64,000 nucleotides of DNA from the NCBI GenBank assembly GCA_041674625.1, contig JBAYVI010000003.1, forward strand, positions 8,167-72,166, given 5' to 3'. A program made the position numbers and the translations under genes. A model generated the notes under the pieces. The model made no database searches and was not told the origin of the DNA. It was given only the letters and a program-made list of their open reading frames with translations. Below are positions 55,623-64,000 of the stretch, in pieces. The DNA is from BRH-c32 sp041674625 (GTDB taxonomy: Bacteria > Bacteroidota > Ignavibacteria > Ignavibacteriales > Melioribacteraceae). Positions within the stretch are counted from its first letter, which is position 1; every line of letters begins with the position of its first letter.

Positions 55623-56865
55623 AAGTTATGAGTGTAATTTCAGGAGTTGCATTATATCGCACAGGAGCTAAAGACATTCCAAGTCCGCGTGTAACAATCA
55701 TTAGCATATCGCCAAAATAAAAATCTCCCTTAACGTAGTTTGTTTCAAATAGTGTAGGTGAAAGATTAATAAAGGGGAACAGTAAAGTTATTTGACCCCC
55801 ATGTGTATGTCCGGCAAGATACATGTTGTAATTATTTTTTATAGCGGCATCAATTAGTTTCTGTCTTGGTTGATGAGTTAAGAATATTTTAAAATCAGCC
55901 GGCTGACCTCCATTAGTAATAGTTTTTAGTGCTTCATTCTTAATAGTCTCCACATAAGTATTTGTAACAAAACTGACTTCTACTTTCGCACCGTTAATAT
56001 CAAAGTATCTATTCTCGTTATCAAGCATAAATACGTTCTTTTTAGCAAGAGCCTCTTCAACAGTACGGAGACTTTGTTCTGTATTGCTTCTATCTACCCA
56101 ATTATCATGATCTCCAACGCATGAATAGACACCGTTTTTTGATTTTAGCATTCCGCTATATTTTGCGGAAATATCAACGAAGTATTTGCCTGATGTAATT
56201 AAATCACCGGCTATTAAAATCAAATCCGGATTAAGAGAATTAACTTTATTAACGAATCTGCTTAATCTTGCATCGTTTGTATATGGATCGGCTTGAATAT
56301 CGGAAATAAGAACAATCTTAGCCGATTTTAATCTTTCATCGACAGGTCTATGATATTGCACTTCACGGATTTCAACACTATTAAAATCATAAATAATTCT
56401 TGCTGGGACATACACAGAGAAAAAAATTACAAGAACAAATTGTGCTTTATAAATACCATTGAGAATTTGGTCTTTATGCTTTTTATAAACGGGATAAGTT
56501 ACTAATCTGATTACATCTATTATTAAGAAAAAAACAATTGACTGAAGAAGAATTACAAAATAGATCCAAAATGGGAGCACAAAGAGATAATTTATAATTA
56601 TGCTTAAAGGGGGAAATTCAATAATATCTTTAGTTATAAAGTAATAAACTACTCCTAATAAAATTCCAACGGGAAGAAGATTAACATAGGCAACAAATAT
56701 CCATCGAATTTTTTTGAATAATTCTAATTTAATTCGAGGAAATAAATGAAGAATTGTATTTGAAGTTTTTCTAACAAAATAAAACTGAAAAACAATAATA
56801 ATAAGGAACAATAAGAGTATCATAAATAGGAAATTCATATCCACCCAATAATTAGTAATAACCAT
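55615..56865 (-). CDS. membrane metallophosphoesterase (YaeI/YkuE-like)
   Basis: 416 aa with five N-terminal hydrophobic segments to about residue 160, then a calcineurin-like phosphodiesterase domain: LISDIQADPY (D, first ligand), LILIAGDLITSG (GD), VGDHDNW (GDHD/N), and AGHTHGGQ (GHxH). Such enzymes hydrolyse phosphodiester or lipid phosphates at the membrane, such as UDP-diacylglucosamine-type substrates. A start at 56838 (MNFLFM) is also possible. Last gene of the 59731-to-55615 minus-strand run. Confidence 0.88.
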   Translation of the reverse strand: MVITNYWVDMNFLFMILLLFLIIIVFQFYFVRKTSNTILHLFPRIKLELFKKIRWIFVAYVNLLPVGILLGVVYYFITKDIIEFPPLSIIINYLFVLPFWIYFVILLQSIVFFLIIDVIRLVTYPVYKKHKDQILNGIYKAQFVLVIFFSVYVPARIIYDFNSVEIREVQYHRPVDERLKSAKIVLISDIQADPYTNDARLSRFVNKVNSLNPDLILIAGDLITSGKYFVDISAKYSGMLKSKNGVYSCVGDHDNWVDRSNTEQSLRTVEEALAKKNVFMLDNENRYFDINGAKVEVSFVTNTYVETIKNEALKTITNGGQPADFKIFLTHQPRQKLIDAAIKNNYNMYLAGHTHGGQITLLFPFINLSPTLFETNYVKGDFYFGDMLMIVTRGLGMSLAPVRYNATPEITLITFK

Positions 56866-56894
56866 TAAACCAAGAAAAGGGGCTATAAGTTCTA

Positions 56895-57656
56895 TTATTT
56901 GTAAGAATCTTTAAATTTATTTATAAAATCTTTTACAAAAGGAGAAAGAACAAGGCTGCCGCTTAAAGCTGCGCGCTCTTCAAGGATTGTGCTCCAATTC
57001 TCTGTCCCTTTCCATAAAGTATTTTTTAATTCTTTTAAAGCCTCGGGATTAGCAATAATAAACTTATTGATAATCTGTTCTATATCACGTTCCATCTCTT
57101 CGCTTGAAAATGTAATTCTGCTAAAAAGCCCCGCATTAAAAGCCCATTCAGCACTTAGCCATTCACCTTCAATTGCGAGTTTAGCGAGATTAGAAAGACC
57201 AATTTTACGTTCGAGAACAGGACCAATAACAAATGGACCGATTCCGAGACTAAGTTCGCTTAGTTTAACGGAGGCATTAGCAGAAGCGAGCGAATAATCA
57301 CAAGCCGCAGCTAAACCAACTCCAGCTCCCACACATTTGCCGTGAATCTTGGCTACTATTAATTTCGGTGAGTTTTTGATAGCAAGGAATAGATCAGCAA
57401 ATCCCATAAAGAAATTTTTTCCTGTTTCAAAATCTTTAATATTCGAAAGTTCATTGAAAGAAGCGCCGCCGCAGAATACATTCCCTTCGCTTTGGATTAC
57501 AATTACTTTTACATCATCATTATGCTGCAAAGAGATAATGTTCTTTGTAATTTGATGTAATAGAGATGAAGGGAGAGAGTTCCCTTTCGGATTATGAAAG
57601 ATAATTTGGGCATATCCTTCATTAATAAGTAAATCAGCTTTTATCTGTGGTTCCAT
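56895..57656 (-). CDS. enoyl-CoA hydratase/isomerase family protein
   Basis: 253 aa. Crotonase fold: the oxyanion-hole regions GNVFCGGASFNELSN and GKCVGAGVGLAAACDYSLA, then GIGPFVIGPVLERKIG. Catalyses hydration, isomerisation or hydrolysis of an acyl-CoA; which reaction is not settled by the visible residues. It overlaps the end of the HAD gene by 23 nt and precedes the metallophosphoesterase by 29 nt, so it is part of a mixed operon. Confidence 0.87.
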   Translation of the reverse strand: MEPQIKADLLINEGYAQIIFHNPKGNSLPSSLLHQITKNIISLQHNDDVKVIVIQSEGNVFCGGASFNELSNIKDFETGKNFFMGFADLFLAIKNSPKLIVAKIHGKCVGAGVGLAAACDYSLASANASVKLSELSLGIGPFVIGPVLERKIGLSNLAKLAIEGEWLSAEWAFNAGLFSRITFSSEEMERDIEQIINKFIIANPEALKELKNTLWKGTENWSTILEERAALSGSLVLSPFVKDFINKFKDSYK

Positions 57657-58296
57657 TTTTTAATATATTTTTTAGTTTACTGATATCATCGAAAATAAAA
57701 TCAGGATTATAGGATTTTAATATATCACTGCTTCTGTATCCATAAGAAAGAGCAACGGTAAAAGCACCTGCATCTTTACCACAAAGAACATCTAATTCTG
57801 AATCCCCTGCCATTATACAGTTCTTTGGGAGAGTATCTAATTCTTTAAGAATATATAGAAGCGGTTCAGGTGAGGGCTTATGTGCCAGTCCCGGTCGTCT
57901 TCCCATTATATATGTAAATTTATCTGCAAGACCAAAATGCTTCAGTATTAAATCCGCTTGATCCTGCGCCTTTGTAGTAAGAAGAGCTATCTTGTATTTG
58001 TTTTCGTACAGATAATTAATTGTATCTATTACATTAGGATAAATTTCTGATAAGTCAATATACTCAAAATAGATCGATTTATACTTCGTAATAAACGTAT
58101 CGAAATCTTCAACAACAAAACCAAAATCGCTAAATATATCTTCAAAGTGCATTCCGATCTTAGTATAGAACTGATCTTCGGGCATATCGACATTATAATT
58201 GCATTCCGCCAAAGTTTTAATAGTAGCTTGGTAGATAGTTTTATGAGAACTCATTAGAGTTCCATCAAGATCAAAAACGACAGTAGTAATATTCAT
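57634..58296 (-). CDS. HAD-superfamily phosphatase, phosphoglycolate-phosphatase-like
   Basis: 220 aa. HAD motif I VVFDLDGTLMSS (D9/D11), cap domain about 18-85, motif II LLTTKAQDQADL, motif III HKPSPEPLLY (Lys), motif IV MAGDSELDVLCGKDAG. Fits Gph/pyrophosphatase-like IA members; the native substrate is unknown. Begins 2 nt after DUF1761, and its 3' end overlaps the enoyl-CoA hydratase start by 23 nt. Confidence 0.87.
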   Translation of the reverse strand: MNITTVVFDLDGTLMSSHKTIYQATIKTLAECNYNVDMPEDQFYTKIGMHFEDIFSDFGFVVEDFDTFITKYKSIYFEYIDLSEIYPNVIDTINYLYENKYKIALLTTKAQDQADLILKHFGLADKFTYIMGRRPGLAHKPSPEPLLYILKELDTLPKNCIMAGDSELDVLCGKDAGAFTVALSYGYRSSDILKSYNPDFIFDDISKLKNILKNGTTDKS

Positions 58297-58298
58297 AA

Positions 58299-58709
58299 TT
58301 AAAAAGCACCTATTATAAATCCATCAATAAGAAGAACAATTAAATGGTATCCCCCGTCAACGAATAATTTTTTTAATGTTTTATGTTCGTATAATGTATT
58401 AATAAGCATAGTCATTGCAGTAAAGCCAATCCATGCGAGGAAAGCAAGACGAACTCCTTCGATAATAGTAGTAAAATCAGCGTATGTCATTATTCGGGCG
58501 AGTACATAAGCCATTATTAATTGGGCTAAAAAAGCTAATGGATAAGTTTTAAAAGGAGCAAATCCTTTTTTTAATTCATCTTCTGTTATATCTAAAGTTT
58601 CTATCCAAATTTTTCCAAATAAGTATTGATTATACCAGATGAAACCTAATACCATTGAAACAACACCACACAACAAAACAGCCCAATAATTAACCACAGC
58701 AATTTCCAT
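58299..58709 (-). CDS. DUF1761-family membrane protein
   Basis: 136 aa from ATG 58709 (AGAGG 5 nt upstream; a GTG two codons earlier is possible). Four hydrophobic segments, with family-typical GFIWYNQYLFGKIW in the first loop and FLAWIGFTAMTMLINTLYE in the third. DUF1761 proteins are small inner-membrane proteins of unknown role. Sits between the asparaginase and the HAD genes. Confidence 0.85.
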   Translation of the reverse strand: MEIAVVNYWAVLLCGVVSMVLGFIWYNQYLFGKIWIETLDITEDELKKGFAPFKTYPLAFLAQLIMAYVLARIMTYADFTTIIEGVRLAFLAWIGFTAMTMLINTLYEHKTLKKLFVDGGYHLIVLLIDGFIIGAF

Positions 58710-58720
58710 TAACACCTCTT

Positions 58721-59731
58721 CTAATCATTAAATATTTTTATTACCGGTTCACCTTTTTCTAAGTGATAACCGCGGAACATTCCGGGAGTATTAAACTCCA
58801 TAAGAACATTTCCATTTTTATCAATACCGATTACACCACCGAATCCACCGAGTGCCGGCAATTTTTTTTGAATTACTTCATTTCCGGCTTCGCTTATAGA
58901 AAGATTTTTATATTCCATTAGATCAGAAATATCTTTAGCCACACCGAGGCGGATAAAATATTCGCCCCATCCAGTTGAAGAGATTGCACATGTTTTATTA
59001 TCTGCATAAGTGCCTGCCCCTATTATAGGCGCATCGCCCACTCTTCCATATTTCTTGTTTGCCATACCGCCAGTCGAAGTGCCGGCTGCAAGATTGCCTT
59101 TGCTATCTAAAGCCGCAACTCCAACTGTACCAAATTTTTCAAATGTATTTATAATATCGATAGAACTTTTTTGTTTCTCTTTTTCTGATTCTTTTTCCCG
59201 TTGTTGGATTTTTTTTAGATCGTTTACTCTGTCTTCGGTCTTAAAATAGTTGTTATCAACAAATTCTACTCCCATTTCATTAGCGAATTTTTCTGCACCA
59301 TCGGAGATCATCATTACGTGAGGTGATTTTTCCATTACAAGACGTGCAAGTTTTATAGGGCTTTTAATATGCTTAATTCCGGCAACTGCACCCGCTCTTA
59401 AATCCTTTCCGCTCATAATAGAGGCATCTAATTCCACATCTCCATCGGCATTTAGTACTGCACCTTTGCTTGCATTAAATAGAGGTGAATCCTCAAGAAC
59501 TTGAATTGCTGATTCCACAGCATCTAAAGCATCGCCGCCATTTTTTAGTATTTGATACCCTTTATCTAAAGCCTCATCTAATTTCGCACGATATTCTTTT
59601 TCTTGTTCTGGAGAGACAACTTTTTTTGTCATGCTTCCTGCACCACCGTGCAATACAATTCCGAATTTAGGGTTCTCTTGTGCGCTAATTGTGAGGATTG
59701 AAATCATAAATATTATGATGAACTTTTTCAT
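58721..59731 (-). CDS. isoaspartyl peptidase / L-asparaginase (Ntn-hydrolase), exported
   Basis: 336 aa with a signal peptide (ISILTISAQ). N-terminal VLHGGAGSM and LNADGDVELDASIM, the autocleavage Thr T202 in FGTVGVAALDSKGNL, substrate motif GTSTGGMANKKYG and GWGEYFIRLG. The chain self-cleaves before T202 into alpha and beta parts. Hydrolyses isoaspartyl peptides or asparagine in the periplasm. The linker before T202 is rich in E and K. First gene of its minus-strand run. Confidence 0.93.
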   Translation of the reverse strand: MKKFIIIFMISILTISAQENPKFGIVLHGGAGSMTKKVVSPEQEKEYRAKLDEALDKGYQILKNGGDALDAVESAIQVLEDSPLFNASKGAVLNADGDVELDASIMSGKDLRAGAVAGIKHIKSPIKLARLVMEKSPHVMMISDGAEKFANEMGVEFVDNNYFKTEDRVNDLKKIQQREKESEKEKQKSSIDIINTFEKFGTVGVAALDSKGNLAAGTSTGGMANKKYGRVGDAPIIGAGTYADNKTCAISSTGWGEYFIRLGVAKDISDLMEYKNLSISEAGNEVIQKKLPALGGFGGVIGIDKNGNVLMEFNTPGMFRGYHLEKGEPVIKIFND

Positions 59732-59892
59732 TGCAGACCAAGTTTCAATTAAAAATTAAAAATAACAATTGCATATAGCGAATGCAATTAATTACAAATA
59801 AGATATCTGTGTATTTATTAAATATTATTTATAAATTTCGCTTTGCAGTTGTACTTTTCTAATAAAATAAATCGGTATTTCCCGGAGGAAGG

Positions 59893-61056
59893 ATGAAAGC
59901 AAAATATTTACTTCTCTTAATGTTAGGTTTTTTCTGTTTCGTAAATTTTGTAAATGCACAGGATGACGAAGAGAAAGACAAGGATAAGAAAAAAGACCGC
60001 CATGAATTTACAATGGTAAAAGAATTAAAAACTACACCTGTAAAAAGTCAAGCAAAAACAGGCACATGCTGGGACTTCGCTACTACATCATTCCTTGAGA
60101 CTGAACTCATAAGAATGGGTAAAGGAGAATATGATTTATCCGAAATGTTTATTATTCATAATACATATCCTATAAAAGCAGCAAAATATATGAGATATAT
60201 GGGAATGGGAAATTTCGGTCCCGGAGGACAAGCACATGATGTATTGCATCAAATGGATAAATTCGGTGCGATGCCCGAAGAAGCGTATAGCGGAATTATG
60301 CCTGGTGATAAAGAACATAACCACGCTGAATTAGAAAATATGCTCGATGGAATTTTAAAAGCCGCTCTCAAACGTACCGGAACAAAGACCACAACCAACT
60401 GGAAAAATATTGTCGATTTTACATTGAACGAATATCTTGGTAAAATCCCTGACGAATTTGAATACAAAGAGAAAAAATATACTCCAAAAAGTTTTGCTGA
60501 TGAACTTGGGATTAAATCTTCCGATTATGTTGAATTGACTTCATTCTCCCATCATCCATTTTATAAAACATTTGTTTTAGAAATTCCTGATAACTGGACA
60601 GATGACGAATATTATAATGTGCCGATTGATGATATATTGAAAGTGATGGATTATGCGATAGATAAAGGATATTCGATAGCTTGGGATGGTGATGTTGGAA
60701 AAGAAAATTTTTATAGTAAACCGGGATATGCAGTTGTACCGGTAACCGCAGAGGATGACCAGACAAAAGAAGAAAAGAAATTACCTGAAAAAGAAAAACA
60801 GATTACTCAAGCTGACCGTCAAGATGCATTTGATACTTATACTACAACGGATGATCATTTAATGCACATTACCGGTGTGGCAAAAGATCAGGAAGGCACT
60901 AAGTTTTATTTTACTAAAAATTCTTGGGGAACTAAGGATAGAAAATATGATGGTTTTTGGTATATGAGTGAACCATTTATTAGATTGCGCACAGTAGCAA
61001 TAATGGTACATAAAGATGCAATCCCACAAGAAATAAAAGCAAAGTTGGGATTATAA
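59893..61056 (+). CDS. secreted C1B cysteine peptidase (bleomycin hydrolase-like)
   Basis: 387 aa with a signal peptide (FFCFVNFVNAQ) and then a short acidic/basic stretch. Papain fold with Cys59 in KTGTCWDFATTSFLE, His325 in DDHLMHITGVAKD, and Asn343 in FTKNSWG. Matches the bleomycin-hydrolase/PepC aminopeptidase subclass, which is usually cytoplasmic; here it is clearly exported. Ends 69 nt before a strong terminator. Probably trims peptides in the periplasm. Confidence 0.92.
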   Translation: MKAKYLLLLMLGFFCFVNFVNAQDDEEKDKDKKKDRHEFTMVKELKTTPVKSQAKTGTCWDFATTSFLETELIRMGKGEYDLSEMFIIHNTYPIKAAKYMRYMGMGNFGPGGQAHDVLHQMDKFGAMPEEAYSGIMPGDKEHNHAELENMLDGILKAALKRTGTKTTTNWKNIVDFTLNEYLGKIPDEFEYKEKKYTPKSFADELGIKSSDYVELTSFSHHPFYKTFVLEIPDNWTDDEYYNVPIDDILKVMDYAIDKGYSIAWDGDVGKENFYSKPGYAVVPVTAEDDQTKEEKKLPEKEKQITQADRQDAFDTYTTTDDHLMHITGVAKDQEGTKFYFTKNSWGTKDRKYDGFWYMSEPFIRLRTVAIMVHKDAIPQEIKAKLGL

Positions 61057-61125
61057 AAGGTTTTATCGCTAAATTTTGATATTTGCAAAATTTGGTATAT
61101 TCGATTATGTTAAGAAGTATCGTTT

Positions 61126-61157
61126 AAACCGCCCTTGCCTCAGGGCGGTTTTTTTGT
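61126..61157 (+). terminator. rho-independent terminator
   Basis: AAACCGCCCT, loop TGCCTC, AGGGCGGTTT, followed by TTTTTG. Perfect 10-bp stem between the C1B and C-terminal protease genes. Confidence 0.9.
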
Positions 61158-61232
61158 TTTTAAACGTCATTTTTGAAACTATTATCTTATTTTAATGTAT
61201 TAGATAAAAGAATATAATTAATCGGATTATTT

Positions 61233-63296
61233 ATGAAGAAATTGCTTTTTCTCCTTTCAATGTTTGTACTCGTTACGGGTTGTAATGCTCAGACCCCTGA
61301 ATCAGTATTAGATAAAGACCATAAAATAGATACTAATAAAGTGATTGTACCGGACGAATTTTTAGTCCGTAAGAATCAATTATTAACTAACCTCTTATCA
61401 AATTACCATTACCGTAAGGCTACTCTTAATGATTCTTTATCGGTATTGATTTTTGATGATTATCTTAAATCGATGGATAGTCAGAAATTATATTTCTATA
61501 AATCTGATATCGATGGATTTCAGAAATACAAATTAATGATTGATGACTATTTAAAGATGGGTAATCTCAATCCGGCATACGAGATATTTAATGTTTATAA
61601 AAAGCGCCTTGGTGAAAGAGTAAGATATGTTAAAGATTTGCTAAAGACAGAATTTGATTTCACTAAAGATGAATCGTTTACACTCGATAGAGAAAAAGCA
61701 TCTTGGATAGAAAATGAAAAACAGATGAATGAAGAGTGGCGGTTAAGAATAAAAAATGAAGCTCTTAACTTGAAACTTTCGGGTAAAGATTGGAAAGGAA
61801 CAGTAGATGTCCTCGGCAAGAGATATGATAATTATTACAAATTAATTTTGCAGTATGAAGCAGAAGATGTATTTCAATTATACATGAATTCATTTGCGGA
61901 GGTCTATGATCCTCATTCAAATTATTTGTCCCCATCTTCTTCAGACGCCTTTAATATAAGTATGAAACTTTCTTTAGAGGGTATTGGAGCTACTTTACGT
62001 TTTGAGAATGATTATACAACTGTCGTATCGATAGTGCCCGGCGGTCCTGCTGCTAAAAGTGGTTTAATAAAAGAGGAAGATAGAATTGTTGCTGTTGCTC
62101 AAGGAGATGATGGCGAGTTTGTTGATGTAGTTGGTTGGAGATTGGATGATACTATTCAATTAATTAGAGGGAAGAAGGGAACTGTAGTACGTCTTTCTAT
62201 TCTAAAAAAGGAAGATGGAATAAATGCGATTCCTAAAGAAATAAGAATTGTTAGAGATAAAGTGAAACTCGAAGAGCAGGCAGCAAAGGATGAAATTATA
62301 AATATTGAAGAAAATGGAAAACCATTCAAGCTTGGTGTTATAAAGCTCCCTTCATTTTATAGTGATTTTGAAGCAGCTCGAAATGGAGACCCGGATTATA
62401 AAAGTACTACTAAAGACGTAAAAAAGATTTTGGATAAATTCAAAACCGAAAAAGTCGATGGGGTAATCCTTGATCTTAGGAATAATGGCGGTGGTTCACT
62501 TCAAGAAGCAATCTCATTAACCGGATTGTTTATCAAAGATGGTCCTGTCGTTCAAGTAAAAAATTCCAATGGTGAAGTTGAAGTAGATAAAGACCCTGAT
62601 CCTTCCATTGTTTATGATGGACCAATAGCGGTTATGGTGAATAGATTCAGCGCATCAGCAAGTGAGATTTTTTCTGCTGCAATCCAAGATTATGGGCGTG
62701 GTTTGATAATTGGTGAAAATTCTTATGGAAAAGGCACAGTTCAAAATCTTATCGATTTAAGTCGATTTCTAAGCAATAAAGAAAAATCGGGTGAATTGAA
62801 AATAACCATTGCTAAGTTTTATAGAATTACCGGAAGCAGTACACAGAACCTTGGTGTAGAACCGGATATAGAATTACCTTCATTGTACGATAAACATGAA
62901 TATGGGGAGAGCTCAAAACCAAGTGCACTTCCATGGGATAAAATTGCATCTTCCGATTATCAGAAATATGGCAATCTAACTAAATATATTCCTGAATTAG
63001 AAAAGAAGCATTTAGCGAGAATAGAAAAAGATTCGCAATATGGATTTGTAAAACAAGATATTGAAGAATACAAAGAGACGAAAGCGATGAAGACTTTTTC
63101 TTTGAATGAAGATGTAAGGAAAGCTGAAAAAGACAAAGCAGAGAAAAGAAAGAATGAGCGCGATGAAGCGAAGAAAAATACTCTAAAACTTCAGAAAAAA
63201 GAGGAAGTAGATATTAAAAGTGAATTATTAGATGACTTTGACCTAAAAGAAACCGGAAATATCCTGGCAGATTTTATTATGTCAAAAGTAGGTTGA
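61233..63296 (+). CDS. C-terminal processing peptidase (S41A, Prc/Tsp-like) lipoprotein
   Basis: 687 aa with lipobox VTGC (Cys17). N-terminal helical platform (about 30-230), a PDZ domain (about 235-325, ATLRFENDYTTVVSIVPGGP), and the S41 catalytic domain with catalytic Ser475 in NRFSASASE and Lys500 in YGKGTVQ (Ser/Lys dyad). The C-terminal part is rich in E/K. Degrades or trims periplasmic proteins, as Prc does with C-terminal tags. A single gene in its own unit, 76 nt after the terminator. Confidence 0.93.
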   Translation: MKKLLFLLSMFVLVTGCNAQTPESVLDKDHKIDTNKVIVPDEFLVRKNQLLTNLLSNYHYRKATLNDSLSVLIFDDYLKSMDSQKLYFYKSDIDGFQKYKLMIDDYLKMGNLNPAYEIFNVYKKRLGERVRYVKDLLKTEFDFTKDESFTLDREKASWIENEKQMNEEWRLRIKNEALNLKLSGKDWKGTVDVLGKRYDNYYKLILQYEAEDVFQLYMNSFAEVYDPHSNYLSPSSSDAFNISMKLSLEGIGATLRFENDYTTVVSIVPGGPAAKSGLIKEEDRIVAVAQGDDGEFVDVVGWRLDDTIQLIRGKKGTVVRLSILKKEDGINAIPKEIRIVRDKVKLEEQAAKDEIINIEENGKPFKLGVIKLPSFYSDFEAARNGDPDYKSTTKDVKKILDKFKTEKVDGVILDLRNNGGGSLQEAISLTGLFIKDGPVVQVKNSNGEVEVDKDPDPSIVYDGPIAVMVNRFSASASEIFSAAIQDYGRGLIIGENSYGKGTVQNLIDLSRFLSNKEKSGELKITIAKFYRITGSSTQNLGVEPDIELPSLYDKHEYGESSKPSALPWDKIASSDYQKYGNLTKYIPELEKKHLARIEKDSQYGFVKQDIEEYKETKAMKTFSLNEDVRKAEKDKAEKRKNERDEAKKNTLKLQKKEEVDIKSELLDDFDLKETGNILADFIMSKVG

Positions 63297-63356
63297 TATT
63301 TCCTTTTAAATGTTATTTTTATTATATTTTTGTGCTAAAATAACGGAGATTATAAA

Positions 63357-63515
63357 ATGGCTAAGACCCAATCCTTTGGAGATAAAGCTAAAGGCAAAAA
63401 ACAATCAGCATTTACAAACGTTAAAGTGATTAAGACTGTGAAAGCAGGTAAAAGTTATAAATTTCATGAAAAATTTGTAAAGCTCGATGATATGAGTAAG
63501 GTAACAACCTTATAA
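63357..63515 (+). CDS. 52-aa basic small protein, unknown
   Basis: Too short for usual gene finders but well supported: ATG at 63357, CGGAG about 8 nt upstream, stop at 63513-63515, terminator 6 nt after. The sequence starts MAKTQSFGDKAKGKK, then FTNVKVIKTVKAGK, SYKFHEKFVK and LDDMSKVTTL: strongly basic with a short core. It is reminiscent of conserved small proteins of the Bacteroidota/Ignavibacteria but I cannot name a family. A nucleic-acid or ribosome association is only a guess. Confidence 0.72.
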   Translation: MAKTQSFGDKAKGKKQSAFTNVKVIKTVKAGKSYKFHEKFVKLDDMSKVTTL

Positions 63516-63520
63516 TAAAG

Positions 63521-63550
63521 AAGCTGCTTTGAAAAGAGCAGCTTTTTTTG
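63521..63550 (+). terminator. rho-independent terminator after the small protein
   Basis: AAGCTGCTTT, loop, AAGAGCAGCTT then TTTTTTG: a good stem and T-tract directly after the 52-aa gene. Confidence 0.85.
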
Positions 63551-63909
63551 TTTTAAAGACACCTTCTTAAATTCCATCACTTTGTAACTCCTTAAATTTA
63601 GTATAGTTACCTAAACCAAACTTATCCAAACCAATACCTTTTGTCAGCACTCACTTTGAGAAGAATAATTTGTATTGGGATAACTCATTTTTCTCCGTCT
63701 GGCTTTTACACACTCCCCCGAAAGAGAATAAGGGGAATATTTACACATATTTAACTGAAAGTAAATTTTCCTAAATAAATACCGTTTTCACTTTGACTTT
63801 AACCTACTATTTCTTATATTGAAATAGGACAGATATCTAAAGACTTTTATAATAAAAACTCTAAAGAACCTCTGTTAGTTCTTTTCTAAAAAAATCGTGA
63901 GGTGAAAAA
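63551..63909. other. gene-free gap holding the promoter of the next gene
   Basis: About 360 nt with no ORF supported. It contains a sigma70-type promoter candidate (63793-63820) and otherwise nothing recognised. Confidence 0.4.
63793..63820 (+). promoter_or_regulatory. candidate sigma70-type promoter
   Basis: TTGACT (63793-63798), 16-nt spacer, TATATT (63815-63820), about 90 nt before the next ATG at 63910. Confidence 0.45.
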
Positions 63910-64000
63910 ATGGTAATGCCGAAAAAACTCAAACTCTATGGCTTGAGGAATATCGACGATATTCCACAATTCAAGTTACTCTCACCCGAACTTAGGTTCA
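63910..64000 (+). CDS. probable KamA-family radical SAM protein (5' end only)
   Basis: Only about 30 codons are inside the window. ATG 63910 is preceded by GAGGTGA; the start MVMPKKLKLYGLRNIDDIPQ resembles N-termini of KamA-type lysine 2,3-aminomutase-like proteins (xxxxxRNIxDIPQ). The Cys-x3-Cys-x2-Cys cluster that would prove it lies beyond the edge, so the call is tentative. Confidence 0.5.
   Translation, partial: MVMPKKLKLYGLRNIDDIPQFKLLSPELRF

Noticed and set aside
1..64000. Search for tRNA, rRNA, prophage or transposase genes
   Set aside because: No cloverleaf, 16S/23S motifs, integrase, DDE transposase or terminal repeats were seen on either strand by eye; a tRNA scan would confirm.

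Overview
The window is AT-rich and densely packed with chromosomal genes. It suggests a free-living, polysaccharide-using member of the Bacteroidota/Chlorobiota group, most likely an Ignavibacteria/Melioribacter-type organism. The grounds are two secreted proteins ending in type IX secretion (T9SS) sorting domains with the NYPNPFNPxTTI motif, many SpII lipoproteins, a Thermus-type isocitrate dehydrogenase, secreted glycoside hydrolases and RND efflux. The lineage is inferred from protein style only. I saw no phage genes, insertion sequences, CRISPR array, rRNA or tRNA. The one clear non-coding RNA gene is RNase P RNA.

Layout. 1-8373 (minus): a co-directional run from sbtA-sbtB (bicarbonate transporter and its PII-like partner) through trkA, a secreted protein, rfbA and a DUF454 protein, then a long coiled-coil protein and two SGNH/GDSL proteins, the last cut by the window edge. 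8374-8660 is a non-coding stretch with strong inverted repeats. 8661-12440: a beta-lactamase-fold lipoprotein, a SnoaL-like lipoprotein, and a pilin-like/ECF sigma/FecR-type anti-sigma operon. 12588-17241: GH16 glucanase, outer-membrane barrel, T9SS esterase, small lipoprotein, and a second ECF sigma/zinc-finger anti-sigma pair. 17416-25195 (plus): a cNMP-GAF histidine kinase whose H-box His is Gln, then miaA, a 41-codon linker ORF, a glycosyltransferase, glyS (apparently starting at ATC) and a CHASE2 membrane protein. 25138-34712: metallopeptidase, icd, an M16 active/inactive protease pair, a Ca2+/Na+ antiporter, a T9SS repeat protein and an orphan T9SS tail.

35003-43055: a NarX/NarL-like two-component pair, a lone receiver protein and a TolC-MFP-RND efflux operon. 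43196-47709: HAD hydrolase, a 10-bp-period degenerate repeat, Spx/ArsC-like protein, ruvA-ruvC-recJ and rnpB. 47839-63296: AI-2E-type transporter, PAS histidine kinase, DUF502/GH5 pair, dGTPase, metallophosphoesterase/enoyl-CoA hydratase/HAD/DUF1761/asparaginase operon, C1B cysteine protease and C-terminal processing protease. 63357-64000: a 52-residue basic protein and the start of a probable KamA-family radical SAM gene.

Working together: GH16, GH5 and the T9SS esterase fit extracellular polysaccharide breakdown. Several proteases handle secreted protein turnover. Two ECF sigma systems, three histidine kinases and two response regulators provide envelope and signal control. No single locus is a clearly undescribed system. 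The most unusual points are the ATC start of glyS, the H-to-Q histidine kinase, the pilin-like/sigma/anti-sigma operon with a divergent sigma region 4, and the SbtAB-TrkA gene arrangement.
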